A stretch of 64,000 nucleotides of DNA from NCBI RefSeq assembly GCF_954871325.1, contig NC_088776.1, positions 24,724,508 through 24,788,507 of the forward strand, written 5' to 3'. The notes under the pieces were generated by a model. That model was not told the origin of the DNA, did not search any database, and worked only from the letters and a program-made list of their open reading frames with translations. Each line of letters opens with the position of its first letter. The first letter of the stretch is position 1. Shown piece after piece: positions 37,461 to 50,600 of the stretch. This DNA comes from Gordionus sp. m RMFG-2023. Lineage: Eukaryota > Nematomorpha > Gordioida > Chordodea > Parachordodidae. Both the position numbers and the translations under genes were made by a program.

Positions 37461-38077
37461 TATTTTTTAAAATGGAGTTTAAAAAAGGCGCCAACGAGGC
37501 AAATATCCTTTACGACCTAAAAAATTTGACTGGAAATTCAAAAAAATCGCCTCAGCATCATCAGCTCCAGAATAATGTTTCTTGATTGACATGAGCACTT
37601 TTTCAAAAAAATATCATTATAAAAATTACAATGATCTAAATATACTCTGATATGTAAATACATTATAATCTAACAATATGATCTGAAAATACTCCACAAA
37701 TAAGCTTAAAGGAGTATATAAAAAAATGGAGTATTTTTAAAACGTTACACCGGGCCTGAAATTTTTTTCTAAAAAAATATCCGGGCCGGGCCGTAAAAAA
37801 TTTTTTTTTAATTTATCCGGGCCGGGCCTTAAATCTTTAAATCCGGGCCGGGCCGTAAAAAAATTTTTAAAAAAATATCCGGGCCGGGCCTAAAAAATTT
37901 AAAACCGGGCCGGGCCGGGCTGTGCAAATGGTGCCTCTGCAGGTCTCTGATATATATAATCATTTAATTGACTAACATAATAATTCATAATGTATCAATA
38001 TTATATTAGAATATATTTCAACATTACTAGACAAAAAACCACCCCTCTTTATCAAAATCCTATCTACGCCTTTGATG

Positions 38078-38616
38078 TTACATATTAATATTTAATCATA
38101 AATTTCCGGAGATAAATCCTAAAAATAAATTTGTACCCCCCCCCCCCCCCCCCATTTACAAGCGGAAAAATTCTGGCAACTCCACTATAATCAACATAAA
38201 ATATAATTAAGGAATAATTTAGCCTTATTTTTAAAATTTTAGACGGTGTCAAAAATTGTCAATGAAAAATCTACGAATGAGAAGAATTATCGATTTTTTT
38301 GTGACGTCACATAATTGCCTCTTTCTGAAAATTTTATGAACAGTTTTCTAAGAACTCGATCTTTATTGCTATATAATCATATTCATTTCAATAAAATTCT
38401 CAATTCTTCTTTTCATTTATCTGTTATAAAGTACATAATTTTTTTAAATTTTTATGATATATAATTAGCATGAATAAAAGGTAAAATTAATCCTTAATTA
38501 TTTTTAATAAATTTTCATTGAGAAATTAAATTACAAGGTCTAAGTAATCAATAAATCACATTTTTGTTAATATATTAATTAACCTATTAAAAAAATTACT
38601 CCCATTTAGAATAAAG
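38078..38616. other. Upstream flank of IDE with poly-C tract and a possible hAT end
   Basis: A run of about 18 C near 38136-38153 is followed by AGCGGAAAAATTCTGGCAAC and CTCCACTATA, which inverted resembles a hAT right terminus. Nearer the gene the DNA is AT-rich. A CCCATTTAG acceptor-like site just before the IDE start codon leaves room for a 5' UTR exon. Confidence 0.35.
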
Positions 38617-41600
38617 ATGTCATCTAAAAGCAATGAAATTAATCAAAATCTAATTAAAATGAACAATAGGGAAGAAAATTTAGACCTAAAAAACAATGAC
38701 ATAGAAAATAAAACCCATAATGTTAATATTCTAAGTAGCAATCATATGACAAATTCTCAAAAACGGCGATTATCTCTGCTCAATACTGACATAGAAAGTT
38801 ATGTTACATATGTTGAAGATAATATAACAAAGTCAGAAACAGACAATTGCACATATAGAGGATTAGAACTGAAAAATAAGTTGAAGGTATTATTAATAAG
38901 TGATCCCGAAGCTGATAAAGCAGCTGCTGCTTTAGATGTCCATATAGGTATTAAATATATTTAGTAAGTTACATAAACATATATGATAGGTAATCTGAAG
39001 GATCCAAAAACTATACCTGGATTAGCTCATTTTTGTGAACACATGCTTTTCATGGGAACAAAAAAGGTACAGTTTATAGATATTATTTATTATATTATAT
39101 TTTATGATATAGTATCCTAGTGAAAATGAATATTCAAAAGTAAATTCTATAATTTTTATATATCTTATGAATATTATTTTATAGTTTTTAAATGAGCATA
39201 GTGGTTGTTCTAATGCTTATACTTGTGATGACCATACAAATTATTATTTTGATGTTGCTCCAGAACATCTTAAAGGAGCTTTAGATAGGTTTTCTCATAA
39301 TATTATTAAACAATAATATAAAATATAGTCATTTTTTTTATGAAATACTATTTACACTATCTGAAGGGTTTGGTTATATTTTATTATTATTTAAATTACA
39401 TTTTGATTGGGTTTAAATTTTTAAAGAAAATTCATATATTTAAAAATGTTTGCAACAAATAAAGCACCAATCTTTTTATTTGTTAGTAGAATGATAAAAA
39501 AAAGTTATAGGCTTGAATCTGGCAGGCCTATTTTTTTAAAAAAATGATTCTGGTGATATCATGCCTTATATATTTTAAAAAAAAATTGAATAAGGCCAGG
39601 GCTTAAATTTTGAAATATAAAGTTATATTTTAAAATTTTTGCAAGAAAAAAATGCCGATATTTTTTATTAGTTAATATAATGATCAAAAACTGTTTATTT
39701 AGTGTAAAAATGGGAAATAATATTAAAAGATCAATCATTTCTATATTTAATATTAAATTTGGGCTAAGTTGTACAGTCAAATAATTTTAATTTAGGATCA
39801 GGTTTTTAGTACTTAGTACAATTAAAAAAACAATTGTTTGAAATTAAGTCAGGCTAGAATTTGTAAAAAAAAATTTTTAGGCTAGGCTTGAAAAATTAGG
39901 CCCTATGTAGATTACTAATTTATTTATTATTCAAGAATATCTAGTAATATGAAACAAATCTTACCCCAATTTAGTTATTGCCTCAATTTTTAATTTCATT
40001 TATTTTCTAGGCATAGATATATCTAGAATTTTCCTATAAGGGGCACTATTTAATAGATTTTCTGATCATAAATTTTATTGGAGATCTTTAGGTCCATTAT
40101 TTTATGCCTTTGGCTATATTATAATTTTATAAAAATAATTATAGATTTCACTTTTTTTCTAAAAATTTGGAATTATAGTTATTATTTTAAAAGGTTATTA
40201 ACTTTTACAAATTTTTTTGGTTTAGGCCTTGTATTTATTTTAAAAATATTAAAACTGGGCCATGCCAGATAATTTTAGTAAAAAATTGAAAATGGCCCAA
40301 GCCAAGCAAACTTAATTCCCTCCTGGCTGGGCTGGGCCTGAGAATTTTGTTATTTGCCAACCACTGATCCACATATATATTCCAATTATGTTCATATTGA
40401 AGATACTATAAATATATATTTCATTAACATATTCTATAAAAATAATAAAAAACTTAATAAACTCTCATCAAATAAAAGTTATATTTCTGATTCACTTATA
40501 AAATACCCTTGTATCGTTAGATTTATGTTTGTAGGGGAGAATATTGATGTCATCAACTTTGTTTTATCAATATTTATTTTTAAACCAAAAAGGTCAGCAA
40601 CTTGGGTCATCATGTCCACTAGCAATTGGAGGTGTGATATAGAATCTCCTATAATACAAATATCATCGGCAAAAGCAAGAATATTAAATTTCACGATGGG
40701 AATCTGAGCTAAACATTGTTTAGTCACTCTTTTTATGATATAGTTTGTAATAAAATTAAAAAGAAGAGGAGAAAGGACACATCCCTGTTTTAAACCTATC
40801 TTAACTGGTATTTTTGTTGATTTATGACCCGCATGGATAATTTGTATCGAGTAATCGTTATAGATATTTTTTAATATTTTTACCAATGAAGTTGGAGTAT
40901 TAACTTCTTCTAATGCTAACCATAACCTATCATGATTAATCGTATCAAAAGCTTTCTTAAAATCAAGAGCAATAATTATTAATTGCCTTTTTCGTATTAT
41001 AGATTTCTCCATTTGTATCTTTAAGTTGAGAATAGCTTCAAGAGCATTATGTCCCTTTCTAAATGAAACTATTGAATCCACATAATCTCGTTCTATAAAA
41101 GGTTTGAGTCGATTTAGGATTAAGTTAGTGAAAATCTTATAAACTATAGAATTTAGTGAGATTCCTCTCCAATCCTCTAGAGTTTTAGGGTACTTAGTTT
41201 TTGGAAAATTAATTAGTATAGCTGATAGCCAATCACTAGGGCATATCCCTTCCTTCCATACTCTCGATATGATAGGGAATAGTATATCGGCGGATAATAT
41301 AGGGTCCGTTTTTAAATATTCACTACGAATATTATCTTGACCACACGCCTTGTGATTTTTTAGTTTCTTTATTATATTTATTATTTCACTCTTAACAGGA
41401 TCTATGATTCTATCTGTATTTTGGAATAAGGTAGAGGGGGAAGAATGTGTAGATAAAGATGTAGTATTATGGGTATTATCTTGAGGGAGAAATAATTGTG
41501 GGGACCAGAGGTACGAAGTGGATGGACCATGATGAATGGAAGACTCACTTTGGTTTGGTAAATGTAATAATTTAGATGGCAAGAGATTATAAGAAGAGGA

Positions 41601-44600
41601 GTTTTGAGGGCATAGATCCGAAGGCCATTTAGTAGGGTTCTGCTGAGGAGGCCAGGAGTTTGAGGAAGATGCATTTTGGACAATGGGAGATTCTAAATTT
41701 GAGTTGTATGTAGAATTAGATAAAAGATTTGAGATATAAGAATTTTGAGCGGGAAGGAATTGGGGAAGTCCACGGTTTAGCGGATTTGGAGGCCAGAAAC
41801 TTGAGGTAGATGGACATTGATCAATGGGAGATATTACTATTTGGTTATTTGATGTAGAGGAGGGTTCGTTGCAATTATTTGATGTAGAGGAGGGTTCGTT
41901 GCTATTAAATATTTTAGAGTAATGTGAAACCCATATTTCCATTTGTATCTCTGGATCTGTGATTTCTTTTGCATTGTGACTAAGTTTAAAAAATTGCTCT
42001 TTTTTGAAGGAAGTGAAGGATTTCAATAATTTAAAAGCTTTATATGAATCATTTGCACTGAACGAATTACTTATCTCAGTGGCACGATCCTCAAGGAATT
42101 TCCTCTTATCTCTTCTGAGTTTATGACTAATATCGTTTAGGATATACATGGCTCTGTTTCTCCTATAATGACCACTCCCCACTATATTTGAAATAAGATT
42201 TTTTGATTCTATTGAGATCCAGTCCGGATAATTCATCTTGGCTGGTAAGGAATTTGATGCCGCATTGTTGAAAATGTCACGAGTATTTTCCCATAGTGTG
42301 TCCGAGGATAAGTTGTTAGTATGATTGATAAATTTATGAGAATTATTTCTGATTTGTTCTATATATTCAGTTTTGATATTGTGATCATTTAAAGCCTCGA
42401 TATCTAATTTGGGACGTTTCGAAAGTGACTTTCCGTTTCTTTTCTTCCTCATATGCCAAATCTTCAGGTCTATTACCATAGAGCAATCTATAATTTTATG
42501 GTCAGAGTTAAATAAAACCTGATAATGAACTTTAATATTTTTTATCCAGCTCATAGTCGACCTATTACAAATTAAATAGTCTATTTGAGACCAAGTATTG
42601 TATGTTGGGCTAAAATATGTGTATATCTCTCTTTTATCCGAATGTTCGAAGAAAGTATTAGCTATACGAAGATCTAACTTATGACAGAGTTTTAATAGTA
42701 GTTTTCCTCCAATATCGGATTTAATATTTAGTGTTCCTGAACCAAGGGAAATATGATTCTTTATATCGATTTTTCCTACTTTCGCATTAAAATCCCCAGC
42801 AATTAGTAAGTTTTCGCGTTTCGGAAATTTATTTAGATATTCGTCAAGAAAAATGAAGAATAGTTGTTTTTCAGTATAGTTCACTGGTATATAGATATTT
42901 ACAATATTTAAGGTTTTACATCTCGTATTTACTTTTATGCTACATACCCTACTATTTACGCCGTCGAATTTTGAGATGTAGCCCGATAGATTCTTTTTGA
43001 TCAATATACATACTCCACACCAGTTTTTTTCAGTTTCGCCCGAATTAAAGAGTAAGTAACTTTTGCAATTAATTTTACAAGGGAAAATTCTTGGAAATAT
43101 TATATCGTTGTAGCTGTCGGAAATTGTTATGATAATTCAAATTCCATTTTTTTTATAGAGAAATCTTGATAAAAAATCTATATAATTGTAGTAATAAGCT
43201 ATCAAAAAAATTGCCTTGATAAATAGTGATATAAGTTGTCTAAAAAAAAAAAAAAAAAAAAAAAATTTTTTTGTCGAAATCAAGTTTTATAAATCGTTAA
43301 ATAAATTGTCAGAAAAACTTTATTTTATATAGTGTAATTTTGATAACATATATTGTCCGATATCTTTTTTTATAAATCGTTAAATAAATTTTTAATCTGG
43401 TAATATAAATCATTGCTCTAATTTTTTAATTACTAACATTACAATGAACAATTTTTCTGGTTCTCTAAGAATTATATCCCTAAATGCTAGATCCCTAAAT
43501 AATAATAAATTTGCCCAACTAAGAATAATATTAGACACCCTAGCGGTCGACATTGCTTGTATACAAGAAACACATTGGATTGATACTTGTAAAATTAATT
43601 GCAAAGGTTACTTACTCTTTAATTCGGGCGAAACTGAAAAAAACTGGTGTGGAGTATGTATATTGATCAAAAAGAATCTATCGGGCTACATCTCAAAATT
43701 CGACGGCGTAAATAGTAGGGTATGTAGCATAAAAGTAAATACGAGATGTAAAACCTTAAATATTGTAAATATCTATATACCAGTGAACTATACTGAAAAA
43801 CAACTATTCTTCATTTTTCTTGACGAATATCTAAATAAATTTCCGAAACGCGAAAACTTACTAATTGCTGGGGATTTTAATGCGAAAGTAGGAAAAATCG
43901 ATATAAAGAATCATATTTCCCTTGGTTCAGGAACACTAAATATTAAATCCGATATTGGAGAAAAACTACTATTAAAACTCTGTCATAAGTTAGATCTTCG
44001 TATAGCTAATACTTTCTTCGAACATTCGGATAAAAGAGAGATATACACATATTTTAGCCCAACATACAATACTTGGTCTCAAATAGACTATTTTATTTGT
44101 AATAGGTCGACTATGAGCTGGATAAAAAATATTAAAGTTCATTATCAGGTTTTATTTAACTCTGACCATAAAATTATAGATTGCTCTATGGTAATAGACC
44201 CGAAGATTTGGCATATGAGGAAGAAAAGAAACGGAAAGTCACTTTCGAAACGTCCCAAATTAGATATCGAGGCTTTAAATGATCACAATATCAAAACTGA
44301 ATATATAGAACAAATCAGAAATAATTCTCATAAATTTATCAATCATACTAACAACTTATCCTCGGACACACTATGGGAAAATACTCGTGACATTTTCAAC
44401 AATGCGGCATCAAATTCCTTACCAGCCAAGATGAATTATCCGGACTGGATCTCAATAGAATCAAAAAATCTTATTTCAAATCTAGTGGGGAGTGGTCATT
44501 ATAGGAGAAACAGAGCCATGTATATCCTAAACGATATTAGTCATAAACTCAGAAGAGATAAGAGGAAATTCCTTGAGGATCGTGCCACTGAGATAAGTAA

Positions 44601-47600
44601 TTCGTTCAGTGCAAATGATTCATATAAAGCTTTTAAATTATTGAAATCCTTCACTTCCTTCAAAAAAGAGCAATTTTTTAAACTTAGTCACAATGCAAAA
44701 GAAATCACAGATCCAGAGATACAAATGGAAATATGGGTTTCACATTACTCTAAAATATTTAATAGCAACGAACCCTCCTCTACATCAAATAACCAAATAG
44801 TAATATCTCCCATTGATCAATGTCCATCTACCTCAAGTTTCTGGCCTCCAAATCCGCTAAACCGTGGACTTCCCCAATTCCTTCCCGCTCAAATTCTTAT
44901 ATCTCAAATCTTTTATCTAATTCTACATACAACTCAAATTTAGAATCTCCCATTGTCCAAAATGCATCTTCCTCAAACTCCTGGCCTCCTCAGCAGAACC
45001 CTACTAAATGGCCTTCGGATCTATGCCCTCAAAACTCCTCTTCTTATAATCTCTTGCCATCTAAATTATTACATTTACCAAACCAAAGTGAGTCTTCCAT
45101 TCATCATGGTCCATCCACTTCGTACCTCTGGTCCCCACAATTATTTCTCCCTCAAGATAATACCCATAATACTACATCTTTATCTACACATTCTTCCCCC
45201 TCTACCTTATTCCAAAATACAGATAGAATCATAGATCCTGTTAAGAGTGAAATAATAAATATAATAAAGAAACTAAAAAATCACAAGGCGTGTGGTCAAG
45301 ATAATATTCGTAGTGAATATTTAAAAACGGACCCTATATTATCCGCCGATATACTATTCCCTATCATATCGAGAGTATGGAAGGAAGGGATATGCCCTAG
45401 TGATTGGCTATCAGCTATACTAATTAATTTTCCAAAAACTAAGTACCCTAAAACTCTAGAGGATTGGAGAGGAATCTCACTAAATTCTATAGTTTATAAG
45501 ATTTTCACTAACTTAATCCTAAATCGACTCAAACCTTTTATAGAACGAGATTATGTGGATTCAATAGTTTCATTTAGAAAGGGACATAATGCTCTTGAAG
45601 CTATTCTCAACTTAAAGATACAAATGGAGAAATCTATAATACGAAAAAGGCAATTAATAATTATTGCTCTTGATTTTAAGAAAGCTTTTGATACGATTAA
45701 TCATGATAGGTTATGGTTAGCATTAGAAGAAGTTAATACTCCAACTTCATTGGTAAAAATATTAAAAAATATCTATAACGATTACTCGATACAAATTATC
45801 CATGCGGGTCATAAATCAACAAAAATACCAGTTAAGATAGGTTTGAAACAGGGATGTGTCCTTTCTCCTCTTCTTTTTAATTTTATTACAAACTATATCA
45901 TAAAAAGAGTGACTAAACAATGTTTAGCTCAGATTCCCATCGTGAAATTTAATATTCTTGCTTTTGCCTATGATATTTGTATTATAGGAGATTCTATATC
46001 ACACCTCCAATTGCTAGTGGACATGATGATCCAAGTTGCTGACCTTTTTGGTTTAAAAATAAATATTGATAAAACAAAGTTGATGACATCAATATTCTCC
46101 CCTACAAACATAAATCTAACGATACAAGGGGAAAAAATAGCAGAAGTTCAACAATTAAAATATCTAGGAGTGATACTAGATAGAAAAGGAAATACAAAGC
46201 TAGACCTAATAGCTAAAATAAATAAAGGCAGACAGAAATATAGATCCTTTATGAAAATATGGAGTTCGAATCAATTATCAATTCCGTTAAAGATTCGATT
46301 ATTTAAAACTTTAATATTTTCCTCCCTAATCTATGGTACTTGGAAAGATACCAAACAAGAAAGTAAAAAGATGCAAGCGTTCATTAACAAATGTCTTCGA
46401 TATATTACCAAAACTTTCTACCCGTATAATACTTCAAATCATAATCTTTGGTCCAGATGTGACATTCTCCCTATATATAGACTATGTGAATATAGGAAAA
46501 TCGAAATATTAGGGCACATTCTCAGACAAGCCCCAAACAACCTAGTATATCAAGCCCTTTTTATTACCCCTTTAGAAGAATTATCTCTCAAACCTTTCCT
46601 ATCCTACAAAAATAGTTGGTTTGGTAGAATAATTCGATCATTATCGGACATAGATCTATCTTGGGAGTTCATAAAACGTGCTTCGTTAGATAGGAAAACT
46701 TACAAAATCGTTTTAAGACTTATTTACGAACACTTGACGAATAACTGCTGAGAATGTAACAAGTAAAGATGATGATTAAATTAAATTAAATTTGGTTTAT
46801 TATTTAAATATATAATTCCATATATTACTTTGATATAACAATGAAAGTTGAGTAAGTAAAGTTATGTTATTACTAAAAAACAATTTCTTATATTGCTTTG
46901 ATATATATCTAAGAGTTGAAGTAATTGAATAGGGCTATAGTAAATGAAGGCAGATTAAATTAGTGCACATTGTAAGATAATTTCTAATAGATTACATTAC
47001 ATTATGAGATTTAAGGTCAAATAGATTAAATAGATAGATATTTTAAACTAAATAATTATAAAAATTAAATATAATTATATTTTCTAACTAAATAATTGGG
47101 AACATATTGTAAATAAACTAAATAAATTTAATAATCATAATAATAATAAAAATTAAGACTAACTATAAAAAAATAATGTTAGATAATTAACTAATGACTA
47201 ATAATTTGTATTGGATGATACAGTACTACTATTTTTTTTTTCCTTTTAAATATGCTCATAATCTTATTCACTATGCTATTATTATTATTATTGGATTGGG
47301 TGAGTTCCACTCCTCTTAATAATTATATCTGGGTTACAAGGTTTGTTGGTATCCTTGAGGAAAAAAATCGGCATAATTATTATGGAGGATAGGGTCTCTA
47401 TAGTAATTCACGTTCGCTCATTTTGGGCAGGTCCATGACCAACGTGCTAGATAAGATAAGATAAGAGATTCATTCATTATCAAATATTAAAGGGGAAATT
47501 TCTAATTAATTTATCATCAAATAAAGGAGAAGTGATTCCCCATCATTCTTGACAGGTTACTTACTTATTTAAATATAACTCTTTTTATATAAAAACTATA

Positions 47601-50600
47601 TTAATAAAACCTAGTGTTGTTAAATTGCCTATCTTTGACCATCTCTATTGTGGCTTAGTCAAGCCTAAAAAATTGAATTAAGCTTCTAAGTTGAGACTAT
47701 GAGTCTCAACTTGAAGATTGATTCGAATATATTTGGATAAATACATAGCTACGCTGTTTTATAGTTGTATAAAGTTAGGCAATTTAAAACCACTATGAAA
47801 AAATGATAAATTAGAGCTATCAGGTGCTTTAAATAAGTTGAGAGCCCAGTAAATAGCAAGATGTGCTTTGCTCTGATTTATAAGATAACAAAAAAAATTT
47901 AAAAATCAAATATTTCTGATTTTTCAATTGGAACTATATTATTAATTATACATTATCTGAACATCAGAATTTGTATTAGTTAGCATAGTTGTTCACTCCT
48001 AATAATATTAGATAATAAATTAATAATTTAAATAAAATATAAATAGGTAAATAGATATCTTTATTGAGTATATAAAAAGTTTGAGATATTATGAAATTTA
48101 TAAAATGATTACAATTATCTTCTAAATAATTTATGCTTAGTTGTGAGTAGATGCATTTGCAGGATTCTTTAGAAAATGATTTCAAAAAAATATTTTTATA
48201 ATGTGATAGCCCCTTAAGATGTTGAAGAATATTAGTACAAGCATTATTGTATGTATTAAAATAAAATATGTTATAAAGTATGTACCTTCAACTATGCAGA
48301 TATTAGTAATTGATATAAAATCATAAAGTATATATTCAATGTATAGCTAAATGAATGGAATAAGTATGTGTCCAGCTTTCCAAATTGCTAAAAATTCTAA
48401 AACTATGGTTTAAAAAGCTGGATGGAAAAACTCTTAATTTAAATATTTATATTAGAGATCCATTAATATTATTTAATAGTTCTGCATTAAACTATACTCT
48501 AGTTCCTTTTTTGAATGAGATAAATAATACGTGATTTTAGCATGAAGCCCTTTAGTGTTGGCAAACAACAGAGCTACACTAGGTCTTACTCATAATCCAT
48601 CAAACTGGATATTTAATTTAAAGGGAAAGAAAAAATATTGAGCCCTTCACACGTTTGTGGGCAAGAAAAAAGTTAAAAAATAACGATTATGACAATTGTC
48701 ACTCTTCTATGGTACATCTTCATTGAAATTTTAATTTAACATTAAAAAAAATTCAATTATGACAATTGTCACTTTTCTATTGTCTTCATTGAAATTTTAA
48801 TTTAATATGTTAACAATATTTTTTCAGTGCTGTAAAGTACGTTATAATTTTTGAAGAAAAGGAACGTCATTCCTTACCTTCTAGAGGTAACGAGTAATGG
48901 TAACGCGTCACTTTTTTTGGTAACGGTAATGCAAAACATTACTCGCTACTCTAATTTTTTCTTAAAAATATGGGAACAACATATTTTATTGTATTATAAA
49001 ATTATTGTTATTTATTTTATGAATAATTTAAGCTGTTTTTAAATCATATCAATCACCATTCTTCATTTTTTTAAATTTTTAGTCAAGATTGTTAATCTAA
49101 TTAATATTGAGTCAAGATATGTTAATTTATATTCCTATTCTCTAAAATTATAATTTATTTTATAAAGAACATTATGTCAATTGTACATATTTCTTCAGAG
49201 AAGATAATTCAACCTTCCCTGGCCCCATTATGAAACATCTTTTGCACCAATAAATAATTAAGGGTACAAAGTCTGCACTTTGTAAAATCCCAACTCAAAT
49301 ATTTCCTCAATTATGGAATAAAGATGGGCTTCTCAAAACTGTGCAATCTTTTTTAAGGAACAAATGGGAAAATTTCTGATTAAATTGGTTTAAACAAGAT
49401 GGAACTCTTTTTATAACTCCGCGTAATTAATAGTCTTATTAAAGAGTAATTTGATGAATCTTGTGATAAATCCAATATATGTCATATCCGAATCGCAGAG
49501 ATTTTTAGATAATGACAAGTCATTCATATTAAAAAATATATGTATATATATGATTTTATATGTTATGGAACCTGTTGCTACGACTCTTTCGATTTTAGAA
49601 TATTTGGGATATCTCACTCCCACGATAACTAACATAATATTAAAACTTAATAAATGCTTTAAATAATTTCAATTATTAATACAATCCTGCAAGACATAGA
49701 TAAAAGGTATACCGTTGAAATATTGTTTACAATTTATATTTTGATTATAGTTATTTACAATAGATTTGAAACACATCTATAAAGATAAATATATTAGATT
49801 CTGAATAAAATTATAGGTCAACGAAGATAGAAAGTTTGAGCTTATTTTTAATTTGATAAAATATTTTGACAAATAAAAGTTAGACTTTGATTCTTTTAAA
49901 AAACAACACATACCAGATTATTTTCTGATAAAGATAAAATTGATGAAGATCTGAATGAAGATGATCAATTAAGCTTTTTTTAATTAGGGTTATTCTTTAA
50001 TTTTTAATAAATTCCCCCAATTAAAATTTTTATTTATTAAATTAATACAGCCCTCCCATCCTCTGCGTCAGTTGAACGTGTGTTTAGCACGGCGAAAGAT
50101 GTGTTAAGCACTATATTGTTTATCTGATTAAAATTTTGAAAATCAATTGTTAAAAATAAATAAAAAAATATCTTATCATTATTTTTATATAATTTTATTT
50201 ATGTTATATATAAGCAAAAAAAATTATTATAAAAAGATTTCATTTTATCAGAGTTGTTAAACGCTACTTTTAAAAGTAGCACGCTACCGCTATCGCTATT
50301 TGTTAAAAAAGTAGCTTGCTATTAGCTACTTTTTAAGCTACTTTTCATAAAAAAATTTGTTTTATTTTTTGCTTATAATTTTATTGTATAGCAGAGTTGT
50401 TAAAGGATCTAGATACTTATATAAAAATGTGGTATCTGTATCTAGATAGATTTTTGATTAAATAATCTGTATCTATATATTATTTTAGACGTTGTATCTG
50501 TATCTAGATCCATTTAAAAAGTATCTTTTAACAACTCTGTTGTATAGTAAATATATAAAAATCAACATTTATAAATATTAAAAAATAGTTAGTTTTGATT

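Larger units (their letters stand above)
33912..37755 (-). mobile_element. Mutator-like (MULE) element nested in the hAT element
   Basis: A pair of inverted repeats of at least 40 bp bounds it: GGTGTAATGTTTTAAAAATA then a CTCCATTTTTTTATATACTC-type continuation at 33916-33957, and its inverse at 37702-37752. Weaker inverted similarity extends outwards. Inside on the minus strand are FAR1/ZSWIM-type and MULE RNase-H-type transposase pieces (36872-35989) and an OTU-like fragment (34831-34628). No clear 9-bp target duplication was found. Confidence 0.55.
32608..37949. mobile_element. 5.3-kb hAT element with exact 8-bp target duplication
   Basis: The ends are CAGAGACCTGCAG and CTGCAGGTCTCTG, a perfect 13-bp inverted pair, flanked by ATATATAT on both sides. 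Since the target is a TA repeat, the duplication is slightly less telling. Arrays of CCGGGCCGGGCC separated by oligo-A/T fill 32625-32810 and 37745-37935. A BED-finger frame on the + strand (33127-33414) is the only recognisable hAT coding part. The rest of the interior is occupied by a Mutator-like element and tandem repeats, so the element now depends on another source of transposase. Confidence 0.8.
43240..47467 (+). mobile_element. APE-type LINE (RTE-like), near full length, broken
   Basis: The element runs from a repetitive 5' UTR (TATAAATCGTTAAATAAATT present twice, near 43289 and 43372) through endonuclease and RT frames to a 3' UTR of about 700 bp ending in a (GATAA)n run at about 47450-47467. 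A simple-repeat tail instead of poly-A, and a single long EN-RT protein, fit RTE-like or related clades; clade assignment is tentative. It lies in IDE intron 4 in the gene's own orientation. The 5' border is set after a run of about 24 A and is approximate. Confidence 0.75.

Noticed and set aside
38617-39288. Nardilysin instead of IDE
   Set aside because: [21 protein letters not shown] and HTNYYFDV match IDE; nardilysin has HFLEHMVFMGS and a long acidic insert.
40479-46751. The 841- and 643-codon frames as host genes
   Set aside because: Endonuclease and reverse transcriptase motifs plus mirrored duplication identify a LINE.
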